Part shown: positions 1 through 8,128 of the stretch, piece after piece
Position numbering within the stretch: the first letter of the stretch is position 1
Layout of the letters: every line of letters starts with the position of its first letter
From: a virus
Length of the DNA: 40,656 nucleotides
Virus record (IMG/VR): IMGVR_UViG_3300025668_000792
Location: 1 to 40,656 of that record
Direction: 5' to 3' (one strand)
Program-made: the position numbers and the translations under genes
Notes under the pieces: model-generated
What the model was told of the DNA's origin: nothing
Database searches by the model: none
What the model saw: only the letters and a program-made list of their open reading frames with translations

Positions 1-1
1 G

Positions 2-499
2 GGCCGCGGCATTAAGCAACTTACAGGTAGAAACAATTATACTGCGTTTGGAAAGTCAGTCGGCATGTCAGCGGAAGAAGCAGCAGACTATGTCGCAACC
101 GAACGAGGAGCTCTCGAGTCAGCCTGCTGGTTCTGGGCAACAAACAAACTTGACAAGTGGGCCGACAACGGCGACATTAAAGGGTTGACAAAAAAGATTA
201 ATGGTGGTACTATTGGTTTAGAAGATCGTACTCGTCGTTGGGAAGAAGCATTAGCTATCCTTGGCGGTGAAGTACCGGCTCCTAAGACTACCAAGAAAAC
301 CACGTCTTCTGCTGTACGTACATTACGTAAAGGTATGAATGGCGATGATGTTGCTAAAATGCAAAAGGCTATTGGCGTAGGTGCTGATGGTGATTTTGGT
401 TTTGGAACCCTTACTGCTGTAAAGAAATGGCAAAAACTAAATGGCTTAACTGCTGACGGTATTGTAGGCCCAGCTACTCAAGCTAAAATGTTTAATTAA
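2..499 (+). CDS. GH19 endolysin with C-terminal peptidoglycan-binding domain (5' partial)
   Basis: The reading frame is open to the left edge, so the true start and the catalytic glutamates lie outside the window. The first visible residues, GRGIKQLTGRNNY, match the conserved GRG-x-QLTGR-NY segment of glycoside hydrolase 19 (chitinase-like lysozymes). After a Lys/Thr-rich linker, the last ~60 residues (LRKGMNGDDVAKMQKAIGV to GIVGPATQAKM) form a PG_binding_1 repeat. GH19 phage enzymes cleave the peptidoglycan glycan backbone at lysis. The spanin genes just downstream fit a lysis cassette. The ATG at 65 is internal, not the start. Confidence 0.9.
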   Translation, partial: GRGIKQLTGRNNYTAFGKSVGMSAEEAADYVATERGALESACWFWATNKLDKWADNGDIKGLTKKINGGTIGLEDRTRRWEEALAILGGEVPAPKTTKKTTSSAVRTLRKGMNGDDVAKMQKAIGVGADGDFGFGTLTAVKKWQKLNGLTADGIVGPATQAKMFN

Positions 500-507
500 T
501 ATAAATA
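500..507 (+). promoter_or_regulatory. T4-type late promoter TATAAATA
   Basis: Exact TATAAATA, the T4 late -10 box read by the gp55 sigma factor, lies 34 nt before the gp67-like prohead core gene. A start near 513 leaves room for the AGGAG at 531-535. A late capsid-assembly gene is the expected client. This is the best late-promoter match in the window. Confidence 0.6.
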
Positions 508-540
508 GAGTATGAATAATTAAATTAAAAGGAGACTACA

Positions 541-747
541 ATGTCACTAGAAAACATTATTAAAAACGCAATGGAAAACAAGCCTTTAGATATGAAAGAG
601 GCCTTCCAAGAAGAAATGCAAACTCGTATCGCCGCCGCTTTGGAAGAAAAGTACAAAAAAGCGATGAAAGAGGAAGACGACGAAGATAAAGACGACGATG
701 AAGACGAAGATGAAGATGATGACGACGAAGACGAAGACGAGAAATAA
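541..747 (+). CDS. 67: gp67-like prohead core protein
   Basis: This 68-residue protein has an amphipathic helical N-terminal half (MSLENIIKNAMENKPLDMKE onward) and a C-terminal third made almost only of Asp and Glu. T4 gp67 (PIP), an 80-residue prohead core component, has the same design: short helix plus acidic tail, cut by the prohead protease during head maturation. A good AAAAGGAG RBS precedes the ATG, and a TATAAATA late promoter lies upstream. The assignment rests on size, architecture and T4 context, because acidic tails align poorly. It sits between lysis genes, not directly next to gp21/22/23. Confidence 0.7.
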   Translation: MSLENIIKNAMENKPLDMKEAFQEEMQTRIAAALEEKYKKAMKEEDDEDKDDDEDEDEDDDDEDEDEK

Positions 748-760
748 GTCTTCTTAAAGT

Positions 761-1210
761 ATGGCTAAATTATATCTTCTTCTTATCATAGCAGGTATAT
801 TGGGCGGTGGCTACTATGCGGGCAAATCTTATTATGATTGGTCGCAGGAAACCATCGCCACTTTGCGTACTAATAACGTACAGTTAAAAGACGCAGCAGA
901 AACTCTACAGAATACAGTAGATGAAATGGTTGCAAATGCAGCACGTAATGAAGAGCTAAACAATAACCTTACACGACAATTGCAGGAATCTCGCGAATAT
1001 TTGAATACACTGCAAAGTAAATTTGCAAGGATTGATTTAGACATGGAAGCTTTACAGGATCCCAAGGACCTAGAAGAAAGAGTACAGAATGCAGTTAATA
1101 GACTTATCGAAGACATCGGTAAAGACACCTCTCCTCCTACTAATGGCGATGACACTACTGACGGGGTGCCTGGGCAGGACACCGGAACCGACAGTAGTAG
1201 TACAGACTGA
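761..1210 (+). CDS. Inner-membrane spanin (i-spanin, Rz-like)
   Basis: The 149-residue protein has one N-terminal transmembrane segment (residues ~4-21, LYLLLIIAGILGGGYYAG), a long Gln/Asn/Glu-rich periplasmic coiled coil (~30-120), and a low-complexity Asp/Thr/Ser tail. This N-in, C-out architecture is typical of Rz-type i-spanins, which join the inner and outer membranes in the last step of lysis. A lipoprotein gene starts inside its 3' part in another frame, as in Rz/Rz1 pairs. The RBS is weak, so coupling to the gp67-like gene is possible. The low-complexity tail is the region that must also encode the o-spanin signal peptide. Confidence 0.8.
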   Translation: MAKLYLLLIIAGILGGGYYAGKSYYDWSQETIATLRTNNVQLKDAAETLQNTVDEMVANAARNEELNNNLTRQLQESREYLNTLQSKFARIDLDMEALQDPKDLEERVQNAVNRLIEDIGKDTSPPTNGDDTTDGVPGQDTGTDSSSTD

Positions 1211-1466
1211 GTATCAAAGACAAAGTGTGCCTATCCAGGGAAGGCCGGCCGCGGTTAACTTTCCTCCAACTGAATGGCTGGTTATTACTGAGGAAAATCT
1301 TGATGAACAGATAGCTAAGTTAAAAGATAAAACTGGAAATTTTGTTGTTTTCGGTATAGACTCAAAGAGTTATGAAAACCTTGCAGTAGGAATCGGAGAC
1401 CTTAGAAGATATATTAACGAGCAAAAAGCTATAATTGTTTATTATGAAGATGCACTTTCTGAATAA
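1089..1466 (+). CDS. Outer-membrane lipoprotein spanin (o-spanin, Rz1-like)
   Basis: This gene starts within the i-spanin gene in a different frame, overlapping it by 122 nt. The 125-residue product has a signal peptide ending in the lipobox LLTGC (Cys27), giving a lipoprotein that would be anchored in the outer membrane. After processing it carries short Pro-containing segments and a mixed C-terminal region ending IIVYYEDALSE. The pair should form the spanin complex. It is longer than lambda Rz1 (60 residues) and about 85 residues extend past the i-spanin stop, so the arrangement is overlapping, not fully embedded. Confidence 0.8.
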   Translation: MQLIDLSKTSVKTPLLLLMAMTLLTGCLGRTPEPTVVVQTEYQRQSVPIQGRPAAVNFPPTEWLVITEENLDEQIAKLKDKTGNFVVFGIDSKSYENLAVGIGDLRRYINEQKAIIVYYEDALSE

Positions 1467-1472
1467 ATAGTA

Positions 1473-1500
1473 TTGACATATAATTAAGTTGTGATACAAT
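1473..1500 (+). promoter_or_regulatory. Sigma70-like promoter overlapping the spanin terminator
   Basis: TTGACA (1473-1478), 16-nt spacer, TACAAT (1495-1500). A GANTC site (TGATTC) is at 1511-1516. It is the only strong promoter here with a 16-nt spacer and without the GGTTGACAT context. It would drive the coiled-coil membrane gene at 1593. Confidence 0.55.
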
Positions 1501-1530
1501 AAAGGGGTAGTGATTCATGCCCCTTTTTTT
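1501..1530 (+). terminator. Intrinsic terminator after the spanin genes
   Basis: AAAGGGG (1501-1507) pairs with CCCCTTT (1520-1526) around a 12-nt loop, followed by T1524-1530. It ends the endolysin-spanin transcript. Its left arm touches the -10 box of the next promoter. Confidence 0.75.
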
Positions 1531-1592
1531 AATTTAATTACGGAGTTCGCCACCCAGCCTCCGTTATCAAAAGGCATAAAAGGAAAAAGACG

Positions 1593-2087
1593 TTGTCAAA
1601 TACAAAGTCAAATTGGGAAACAGATATCGCCCTAATTAAGTCAGATATCAAACAGATACAAAAATTCTTCAACAAAGTTGAGGACTCAATGGACATGATG
1701 GTTGACTTGTCCAAAAACGTTGCTGTGCAAAATGAAGTCTTAGAGTTTACTAAAGAAAAGCTCGACGACGTAGAAAAGCTCTGCGAAGAAACAAAACGTA
1801 CTGACGAGTTGCGTATGAATGTTTTAAGCGATAGACTTGAAGAATATAGAAGATCAAGTAAAGATGATCACCAAAGGCTGGCAGATCATAACGCAGCTAA
1901 AAGAAGCGATAACGTTAAAGAAATACTTGAAAGTTTAGATAGAATGGAAAGAGCTGTTCACCAAAGAATTAATGAACAACAGAAAAAAATTAATCATCTT
2001 GAAAACTGGCGTTATTATATCATGGGCGTGAGTGCCGTTATAATGGTATTCATTGCAAAATGGTCTTGGCCAGATATGTTTGGCTAA
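1593..2087 (+). CDS. Coiled-coil protein with a C-terminal membrane anchor, function unknown
   Basis: The product has 164 residues from a TTG start, chosen because AGGA at 1581-1584 is well spaced and no better ATG lies nearby. Residues ~10-135 are charged and heptad-like, predicting a long coiled coil. A basic helix follows, then one transmembrane segment (~142-158, YYIMGVSAVIMVFIAKW). It has its own promoter after the lysis-cassette terminator. A tail-anchored coiled coil beside lysis genes could suggest a lysis or membrane-remodelling role, but nothing in the sequence proves it and no holin signature is seen. Confidence 0.7.
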   Translation: MSNTKSNWETDIALIKSDIKQIQKFFNKVEDSMDMMVDLSKNVAVQNEVLEFTKEKLDDVEKLCEETKRTDELRMNVLSDRLEEYRRSSKDDHQRLADHNAAKRSDNVKEILESLDRMERAVHQRINEQQKKINHLENWRYYIMGVSAVIMVFIAKWSWPDMFG

Positions 2088-2103
2088 TATATTTAATTAA
2101 CGG

Positions 2104-2132
2104 TTGACATTTGGGCTTGATCCAATTATAAT
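2104..2132 (+). promoter_or_regulatory. Early promoter for primase and thyX
   Basis: CGGTTGACAT with TTGACA at 2104-2109, a 17-nt spacer, and the consensus TATAAT at 2127-2132. TGATTC (GANTC class) lies at 2148-2153, just before the primase start. Confidence 0.85.
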
Positions 2133-2162
2133 ATAACTAATACATAATGATTCCGGTGAGAA

Positions 2163-3170
2163 ATGGTAGATTTTACAGATTTAAAGTATGCACAAATGAT
2201 GTCTGGCAGGCTAGACAACTTTCGCATACGAAATACTAATCCCTATAAAATTAATTTTAGGTGTCCTATCTGCGGCGACTCTCAAAAGTCTCGCAGTAAG
2301 GCCCGTGGTTGGCTTCTAGAAAGGGAGAATAAGTTTTCCTTTTATTGCCACAACTGTGGTGCTAGCCAAGGTTTCTCGTTCTTCCTAAAGGGCCAGGACC
2401 AACAGCTATACAACGATTATATAGCAGAAAAATTTGTTGCAAATACGACCACTAAAGATACAAAAGAAGATAGTGTAGAACAGTTTAAAACCAAAGCACC
2501 AAAGTTTAATAAAACCTGCCCTCTTAAAAAAATCAAAAAGATTAGTCAACTTAAGCATGATCATCCTGTAAAAAAATATATTCAAACTCGGAAAATACCT
2601 ACTCAACATCACTATAGATTATATTACGCTCGCCACTTTAAAACCTGGATCAATAGTATTATTCCAAATAAGTTTGAGCATGTCGGTAAAGATGAGCCTC
2701 GTCTCATTATACCATTTATAGATGAGAATGGAAAATGTTTTGGCGTCTCGGCTCGTGGGTTTGATCCTAAAGGAATTAGATATATAACTATAATGTTTGA
2801 AGAAAGACCAAAAATATTTGGCCTTGATAAAGTTGACTTCTCACAACCTTACTATATTACCGAAGGTGCCATTGATAGTATGTTCCTTGAGAATGCTATT
2901 GCTATGAATGGTGCAGAAGGTAACGGTAACTCGGCATCTGAAAGTGCAATATATGTATTTGATGCTGAACCAAGAAATAAAGAAATACATTCTCGTATGG
3001 AGAAGGTTATTAAAGCAGGTTACAAAATTTGCATATGGCCTGACGATGTTCCGGGTAAAGATATTAACGAAATCTATTTAGCAGGATTTGATCCTGAAAA
3101 GTTGATTGAAGATAACACCTATCATGGATTACAAGCAGAATTAAAACTCAGCGCATGGCGCAAATCATAA
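2163..3170 (+). CDS. 61: DNA primase (T4 gp61-type)
   Basis: The 335-residue primase synthesises RNA primers for lagging-strand replication with the gp41 helicase in T4. The N-terminal zinc ribbon is clear: CPIC (Cys34, Cys37) and CHNC (Cys62, Cys65). A TOPRIM-like region follows, with YYITEGAIDSMFL near residues 227-239 and the acidic IYVFDAEPRN near 260-269; a WPDD element follows about 25 residues later. Length matches T4 gp61 (342 residues). It is the first gene after a consensus early promoter and is followed 9 nt later by thyX, so both are probably co-transcribed with the nucleotide-synthesis genes. Confidence 0.9.
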   Translation: MVDFTDLKYAQMMSGRLDNFRIRNTNPYKINFRCPICGDSQKSRSKARGWLLERENKFSFYCHNCGASQGFSFFLKGQDQQLYNDYIAEKFVANTTTKDTKEDSVEQFKTKAPKFNKTCPLKKIKKISQLKHDHPVKKYIQTRKIPTQHHYRLYYARHFKTWINSIIPNKFEHVGKDEPRLIIPFIDENGKCFGVSARGFDPKGIRYITIMFEERPKIFGLDKVDFSQPYYITEGAIDSMFLENAIAMNGAEGNGNSASESAIYVFDAEPRNKEIHSRMEKVIKAGYKICIWPDDVPGKDINEIYLAGFDPEKLIEDNTYHGLQAELKLSAWRKS

Positions 3171-3179
3171 GGATATAAA

Positions 3180-3845
3180 ATGAAAGTAAGATTAATCGGA
3201 TATACACAACCCGTTGGTGGTGAGTTTATTGGTTTAGACGATGTACAAGATTTGATTGCATATTGTGCTCGTGTTTCAAACCCAACAAATCAGTTGAACC
3301 AAGAGACAGCACCTAAGCTATTAAGTTACTTAGCAAAACATGCTCATTGGTCTCCATTTGAAATGGCAAACGCTACTATGGAAGTAGAAACTACACGAGA
3401 CATAGCACGTCAAATGCTACGTCACCGTTCGTTTGCGTTCCAAGAGTTTAGTCAACGATATGCAGATCCTGCACTAATGGGTGAGCAGTTTGTATTACGT
3501 GAAGCGCGTTTACAAGATACTAAAAACCGTCAAAATAGTATTGCTAACTCTGACGAACGTTTGCAGATGATGTGGGACTCAAAACAAGGTGAAGTTATTC
3601 GTGCGGCGGAAGAAGCTTATAAGTGGGCTATTGAAAATGGTATTGCTAAAGAACAAGCTCGTGCTGTACTACCCGAAGGTAATACTATTAGTCGTTTGTA
3701 TATGCAAGGATCTATTCGTTCTTGGATCCATTATATTGAGCTGCGAGCGGCCAATGGAACACAAAAAGAACACATGGATATTGCCAAAGAAATTGCTTGT
3801 GCTATTGCAAAAATATTTCCTACAATGAGTGATTTTATTGAGTAA
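3180..3845 (+). CDS. thyX: Flavin-dependent thymidylate synthase ThyX
   Basis: ThyX converts dUMP to dTMP using methylene-tetrahydrofolate, FAD and NADPH. The 221-residue protein carries the ThyX signature as RHRSFAFQEFSQRY (residues 81-94), matching the RHR(x)nSxR motif that binds FAD and dUMP, and the upstream HWSPFEMANATMEVE helix region. Length is typical. RBS AAGGA precedes the ATG. It sits between primase and ribonucleotide reductase, giving a local dNTP-supply module. Phages with T4 ancestry often carry ThyX in place of T4's classical Td. Confidence 0.95.
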   Translation: MKVRLIGYTQPVGGEFIGLDDVQDLIAYCARVSNPTNQLNQETAPKLLSYLAKHAHWSPFEMANATMEVETTRDIARQMLRHRSFAFQEFSQRYADPALMGEQFVLREARLQDTKNRQNSIANSDERLQMMWDSKQGEVIRAAEEAYKWAIENGIAKEQARAVLPEGNTISRLYMQGSIRSWIHYIELRAANGTQKEHMDIAKEIACAIAKIFPTMSDFIE

Positions 3846-3870
3846 TTACCACATATGGCCGAAGCTAGAA

Positions 3871-3878
3871 GATAAATA
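3871..3878 (+). promoter_or_regulatory. Possible late-type promoter upstream of nrdB
   Basis: GATAAATACTACAT closely resembles the T4 late consensus TATAAATACTATT, with one mismatch in the octamer. A start near 3884 would give an ~80-nt leader before nrdB. RNR is not a typical T4 late gene, so the role is uncertain. Confidence 0.35.
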
Positions 3879-3911
3879 CTACATATTGAAATTCACTAAA
3901 AATTAAAACTA

Positions 3912-3949
3912 AACAGTACAGGTTATTCGGATCTGTGCCACAAACTGTT
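3912..3949 (+). promoter_or_regulatory. Structured leader upstream of nrdB
   Basis: The outer stem AACAGT (3912-3917) / ACTGTT (3944-3949) stacks directly on an inner stem ACAGGT (3918-3923) / ATCTGT (3931-3936, one G-U pair). The inner loop is 7 nt and a 7-nt bulge GCCACAA lies on the 3' side. It sits in a 121-nt non-coding gap, just before the AAAGGAAAGG RBS region of nrdB. It matches no riboswitch class I recognise. Confidence 0.35.
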
Positions 3950-3966
3950 CTCTAAAGGAAAGGCCT

Positions 3967-5247
3967 ATGATGCTTCAACAAACTCCTCCAGAAATTCTAA
4001 GAAAAGTTAATTACGTTACTAAACGCGATGGTACTACTGAATCTTATGATGAAAATAAAATCAGTACTGCCGTTGCTAAAGCTATGAAATCGGTTGGGAT
4101 GAGAAGCAAAATGCTTCCAGGTGAAGTAGCTCTAGAAGTTACTGACAAGCTAAATACAGATGCAGAAGATTCAATTGTTGAAATTGATTTTGTACATCGT
4201 GCAGTTGAAAATGTTATTATGGATATGGGCTTGCATGACTTAGCCCGTGATTATATTCTTTTTCGTTATAACAATCAACCAGATATTTTCCGTAAGCGTA
4301 CAAACCTTAAGCCATATGAGTATCCACAGCTAGTAGAGTTTACAGATGCTATTCGCCATTCATATTGGGTACATACAGAGTTTAATTACTCTTCTGATAT
4401 TCAAGATATGAAAGTGCGCATGGCACCAGAAGAAGTTGAAATCGTAAAGAAAGCCATGTTGGCTATCTCGCAAATTGAGGTAGCTGTTAAAACTTTCTGG
4501 GCCAAAATTGGTGATCGTTTTCCTAAGCCAGAAGTAGCAGCTGTTGGTATTACGTTTGGTGAATCAGAAGTACGTCATGCTGACGCTTATTCAAACCTTA
4601 TTGAAATTATGGGACTTAATAACGAGTTTGAAAAAGTAGTCGAAGTACCTGCTATGAAAAAACGTATTGCTTATCTTGAGCAATCAATTGGTACTCCGGC
4701 AGATGATAAAGATTATTTCCACAAAATTATTTTGTTCTCAATGTTTGTGGAAAACGTTTCGTTATTCAGCCAGTTCTTAATTATGATGGCGTTTAATAAA
4801 CACAAAAATGTTCTCAAAGGTATTTCAAACGCCGTTGAAGCAACATCAAAAGAAGAAGATATTCATGCACGTTTTGGTTTTGAACTAGTAAACATTATTA
4901 GAGAAGAAAACCCAGAATGGTTTGATAAAGATAGTATTAATGAAGTGAATAGACTTTGCCGAGATGCTTTTAAAGCAGAGTCTGCAATCGTCGATTGGAT
5001 CTATGGTGAAACAGACCTAGACTTCCTACCAAAAGCAACAGTTAAAGAATTCCTTAAGCATCGTTTTAATCAATCGCTCAAAGCTATTGACATGAAACCA
5101 TTGTATGATGTTGACGAGGAAGCAGTACGCAGTACAGATTGGTTTGTTGAGGAAATCCTTAGCACCAAAAATGTTGACTTCTTTGTCAAGCGTTCTACTG
5201 CTTATTCAAAGAAAACTAAAGCTTTTACCGAAGACGATTTATTTTAG
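3967..5247 (+). CDS. nrdB: Ribonucleotide reductase class I beta subunit with N-terminal ATP-cone
   Basis: This 426-residue beta subunit makes the radical used by NrdA to reduce ribonucleotides. Residues ~13-105 are an ATP-cone (VTKRDGTTESYDENKI), a nucleotide-sensing domain usually found on NrdA. The ferritin-like core follows, with likely metal ligands Glu171, Glu201, His204, Glu262, Glu297 and His300, and the radical tyrosine at Tyr208 (H-x3-Y). The C-terminal tail TEDDLF should dock into NrdA. The first ligand appears to be Glu, not the Asp of E. coli NrdB. The core wording (QIEVAVKTFW, GESEVRHADAY) resembles Bacteroidetes-type NrdB from memory. Start could be ATG 3967 or 3970. Confidence 0.93.
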   Translation: MMLQQTPPEILRKVNYVTKRDGTTESYDENKISTAVAKAMKSVGMRSKMLPGEVALEVTDKLNTDAEDSIVEIDFVHRAVENVIMDMGLHDLARDYILFRYNNQPDIFRKRTNLKPYEYPQLVEFTDAIRHSYWVHTEFNYSSDIQDMKVRMAPEEVEIVKKAMLAISQIEVAVKTFWAKIGDRFPKPEVAAVGITFGESEVRHADAYSNLIEIMGLNNEFEKVVEVPAMKKRIAYLEQSIGTPADDKDYFHKIILFSMFVENVSLFSQFLIMMAFNKHKNVLKGISNAVEATSKEEDIHARFGFELVNIIREENPEWFDKDSINEVNRLCRDAFKAESAIVDWIYGETDLDFLPKATVKEFLKHRFNQSLKAIDMKPLYDVDEEAVRSTDWFVEEILSTKNVDFFVKRSTAYSKKTKAFTEDDLF

Positions 5248-5260
5248 AATAGAGGAAAAC

Positions 5261-6916
5261 ATGAAGAAATTTTATTGGTTAAACGAGGACTCTCGTACTT
5301 TTTTGTCACGCGGCTATTTAAGCAAAGGTGAAACACCTGAGAGTCGTATTCGTGACATTGCAAATAAAGCAGAAGAATATTTAAATGAGCCAGGATTTGC
5401 TGACAAATTCTATGATTATATGTCTCGTGGCTTTTATTCATTAGCAAGTCCTGTATGGGCTAACTATGGTAAAGAGCGTGGACTACCTGTGTCATGTTTT
5501 GGATCTTATATTGACGATAGTATGCAAGCTATTTTATTTAGCCATGCAGAAAATGGTATGTTAATGAAAAACGGTGGTGGTACATCAGGTTACTTTGGCG
5601 CTGTTCGTGGTCGAGGTGCAGGCATTACTGATCAAGGCGAGTCTTCAGGTTCCGTACACTTTATGCAAATGTATGATACGCTTGCACAAGTTGTTTCACA
5701 AGGCTCAGTTCGTCGTGGTTTCTTTGCAGCTTATCAAGATATTGAGCATCCTGATGCTGATGAGTTTCTTGATATTGCTACCGAAGGTAATCCTATCCAA
5801 GGTTTAACAACTGGTATTACAGTATCTGATAAGTTTATTGAAGATATGAAAGGTGGAGATAGTCAAAAACGTGCACTTTGGGCAAAGGTTTTACAACGCC
5901 GAGCTGAAGTTGGCTTTCCGTATATTCTTTTTTCTGACAACGTAAATAACGGAAGACCGCAAGTTTATAAAGACAAAGATATGCGAGTACATGCTTCTAA
6001 TATGTGTGCTGAAATCGCGTTACCATCCAGTCATGAAGAAACATTTACATGTGTACTTTCTTCTATTAACGTATTGCATTGGGATCAAATTAAAGATACT
6101 GACGCAATTGAAACAATGACAAAATTCCTTGATACTGTTTGCGAAGAATTTATTATTAAAACAGAAGGCCAGATCTATTTAAAACGATCTCGTGACTTTG
6201 CTGTAAACCACCGCGCACTTGGTGTTGGTATTCTTGGATGGCATTCGTTACTTCAATCAAAAATGATGGCGTTTGAAGGCTCAGCAGCAGCTAAATTAAA
6301 TTTAGAGATTGCACAAACATTACGTGAAAGATCACATGCAGCGTCTGCTGAGTTAGCAAAAACGCTTGGCGAGCCACCTTTACTAAAAGGTTATGGAATG
6401 CGTAATACCACGACTATGGCTATTGCACCAACTAAATCATCAAGCTTTATTCTTGGCCAAGTATCACAGTCTATTGAGCCTGAGTTTAGTAATTGCTACG
6501 TTAAAGACTTAGCTAAAATGAAAGTAACAATTAAAAATCCATATTTACAAAAAATCCTTGAGTCATATGGTAAAGATGATTTAGAAACGTGGGATCAAAT
6601 TAAAGCTGCAGATGGTTCAGTACAACAACTTGAGTTCTTGACTGAAGATGAGCGCGCTGTGTTTAAAACATTTTCTGAAATTAATCCAGAAAGAATTATT
6701 GACCAAGCAGCTGTTCGCCAAGAATATATAGATCAGAGCCAAAGTTTAAATCTTATGTTGGATCCTGATATGACAGTAAAAGAAATCAATCAACTCTATT
6801 TGTATGCGTGGGAAATGGGTGTAAAAAGCTTGTATTATAGTTATTCTATGTCAGCTGCACAGTCACTTACACGTAAAAGAGTTGCTTTGGAAGGGTGTGC
6901 AGCCTGCGAAGCATAA
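5261..6916 (+). CDS. nrdA: Ribonucleotide reductase class I alpha subunit lacking an ATP-cone
   Basis: The catalytic subunit reduces NDPs to dNDPs. Start is ATG 5261 with AGAGGAAA upstream; the frame is open further 5' but that overlaps nrdB. The 551-residue protein is much shorter than E. coli NrdA (761) because it starts directly in the barrel region, with no ATP-cone. Catalytic residues are visible: Cys79 (LPVSCFGSY), Asn247-Cys249-Glu251 (NMCAEIALP), Cys264 (TFTCVLSS) and the C-terminal CxxC pair Cys546/Cys549 for re-reduction. It lies 13 nt after nrdB. Overall activity control probably resides on NrdB. Confidence 0.95.
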   Translation: MKKFYWLNEDSRTFLSRGYLSKGETPESRIRDIANKAEEYLNEPGFADKFYDYMSRGFYSLASPVWANYGKERGLPVSCFGSYIDDSMQAILFSHAENGMLMKNGGGTSGYFGAVRGRGAGITDQGESSGSVHFMQMYDTLAQVVSQGSVRRGFFAAYQDIEHPDADEFLDIATEGNPIQGLTTGITVSDKFIEDMKGGDSQKRALWAKVLQRRAEVGFPYILFSDNVNNGRPQVYKDKDMRVHASNMCAEIALPSSHEETFTCVLSSINVLHWDQIKDTDAIETMTKFLDTVCEEFIIKTEGQIYLKRSRDFAVNHRALGVGILGWHSLLQSKMMAFEGSAAAKLNLEIAQTLRERSHAASAELAKTLGEPPLLKGYGMRNTTTMAIAPTKSSSFILGQVSQSIEPEFSNCYVKDLAKMKVTIKNPYLQKILESYGKDDLETWDQIKAADGSVQQLEFLTEDERAVFKTFSEINPERIIDQAAVRQEYIDQSQSLNLMLDPDMTVKEINQLYLYAWEMGVKSLYYSYSMSAAQSLTRKRVALEGCAACEA

Positions 6917-6917
6917 T

Positions 6918-8111
6918 ATGAAGCATTTACATTATTTTGAAAACATAGTAAAAGATTTTAGAGACGACGGCAGATATAGAGTCTTTAACGATATACTTAG
7001 AGAACGAGGGTCTTTCCCTCGTTCAATATGGTATGGTAAATACGCGCCAAAAAACATTATCAACTGGTGCTCTAATGATTATCTTGGTATGGGTCAAAAT
7101 CAATATGTAATTGATGCAATGCATACTGCGCTTGATCAAACAGGTGCTGGATCTGGTGGTACTCGTAATATTGGTGGCACATCACATTACCATGTTACAC
7201 TAGAGCGAGAGCTAGCATTATTACATAAAAAAGAATCTGCCCTTTTGTTTTCAAGTGCTTATGTCGCTAATGAATGGGCTCTCGTAGCATTAAGTCGTAT
7301 TATAGATAACGTTTGTTTTATTTCAGACAATAAAAATCATGCATCTCTTATTATGGGTATGAAACACAGTCGTGCAAGTAAAATTGTTTTTGAACATAAT
7401 GATATGGAAGATCTAGAAAAATCGTTAAAGGCTGCAACAAAAGCTAAGCAAGTACCTATAATCGTATTTGAGTCCGTCTATTCTATGGATGGTGATGTAT
7501 CTCCAATAGAAAAAATATGTGATCTTGCAGATAAATACAATGCTATTACTTATATTGATGAAGTTCATGCAGTAGGTCTTTATGGAAAAACCGGTGCAGG
7601 TTATTGCGAAAAATTAGGATTAACAGAGAGAATAGATATTATAAATGGCACGTTGGGAAAAGCATTTGGAGTTCAAGGAGGGTATATTGCTGGTAATAGC
7701 GTTGTTATTGATAGTATTCGTTCTGTGGCTAGTGGATTTATTTTCACAACAAGCATATCCCCAGTCATCTGTGCCGGCGCCCTTGCCTCGATCAAATATC
7801 TCCGTGACCATACTTCCGCCCGTGAACGACATCAAGAGCGCGCAACCCAAGTAAAGAAACTATTAGTTGAGGCTGATATTCCAATTCATCCCAACGCATG
7901 TACGCATATCGTTCCTGTAATGGTTAACGATGCGTTCAAATGTAAAGCAGCGAGCGATACATTACTTAATGATTACGGAATTTATATCCAACCCATTAAT
8001 AGTCCAACTGTAAAAGCTGGAACTGAAAGATTAAGAATAGCGCCTACACCATTCCATACAGATATAATGATAGTGGAATTAGTAGAAGCGTTAAAAACTG
8101 TATTAAAATAA
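6918..8111 (+). CDS. hemA: 5-aminolevulinate synthase (Shemin pathway)
   Basis: The PLP enzyme condenses glycine and succinyl-CoA to 5-aminolevulinate, the first step of tetrapyrrole synthesis in alphaproteobacteria and mitochondria. The 397-residue product is full length. ALAS hallmarks are WCSNDYLGM (50-58), [10 protein letters not shown] (77-86), [10 protein letters not shown] (136-145), [10 protein letters not shown] (184-193), YIDEVHAVG with Asp214 and His217, and the PLP lysine Lys248 in GTLGKAFG. The [12 protein letters not shown] block and overall match favour ALAS over the related KBL, BioF and SPT enzymes. Start ATG 6918 lies 1 nt after nrdA with little SD, suggesting coupling. All active-site elements look intact. 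Confidence 0.93.
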   Translation: MKHLHYFENIVKDFRDDGRYRVFNDILRERGSFPRSIWYGKYAPKNIINWCSNDYLGMGQNQYVIDAMHTALDQTGAGSGGTRNIGGTSHYHVTLERELALLHKKESALLFSSAYVANEWALVALSRIIDNVCFISDNKNHASLIMGMKHSRASKIVFEHNDMEDLEKSLKAATKAKQVPIIVFESVYSMDGDVSPIEKICDLADKYNAITYIDEVHAVGLYGKTGAGYCEKLGLTERIDIINGTLGKAFGVQGGYIAGNSVVIDSIRSVASGFIFTTSISPVICAGALASIKYLRDHTSARERHQERATQVKKLLVEADIPIHPNACTHIVPVMVNDAFKCKAASDTLLNDYGIYIQPINSPTVKAGTERLRIAPTPFHTDIMIVELVEALKTVLK

Positions 8112-8113
8112 AG

Positions 8114-8128
8114 GATTCATAATGAATC
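8114..8128. repeat. Perfect 15-bp palindrome over the ybaN-like start codon
   Basis: GATTCATAATGAATC has 7-bp arms around one central A and covers the RBS-start region of the YbaN-like gene. It contains two GANTC sites. The 1-nt spacer rules out an RNA hairpin of this form, so any function would be at the DNA level. It may be chance. Confidence 0.4.

Noticed and set aside
185-213. TTGACA, 17 nt, TACTAT inside the endolysin gene
   Set aside because: Spacing is perfect, but it is within coding sequence, lacks the GGTTGACAT context and has no GANTC nearby, unlike all twelve accepted promoters.
88-303. Minus-strand open frames across plus-strand genes, for example here
   Set aside because: They lie fully opposite well-supported genes, have no RBS and show no recognisable motif. 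Only the capsid gene at the right edge is a credible minus-strand gene.
1462-1469. AATAAATA after the o-spanin gene
   Set aside because: A terminator follows within 40 nt, it overlaps the stop codon, and a good sigma70-type promoter serves the next gene.
7645-7854. Open frame overlapping the hemA gene in another frame
   Set aside because: It lies inside the conserved ALAS coding region; its hydrophobic look comes from the shifted frame.
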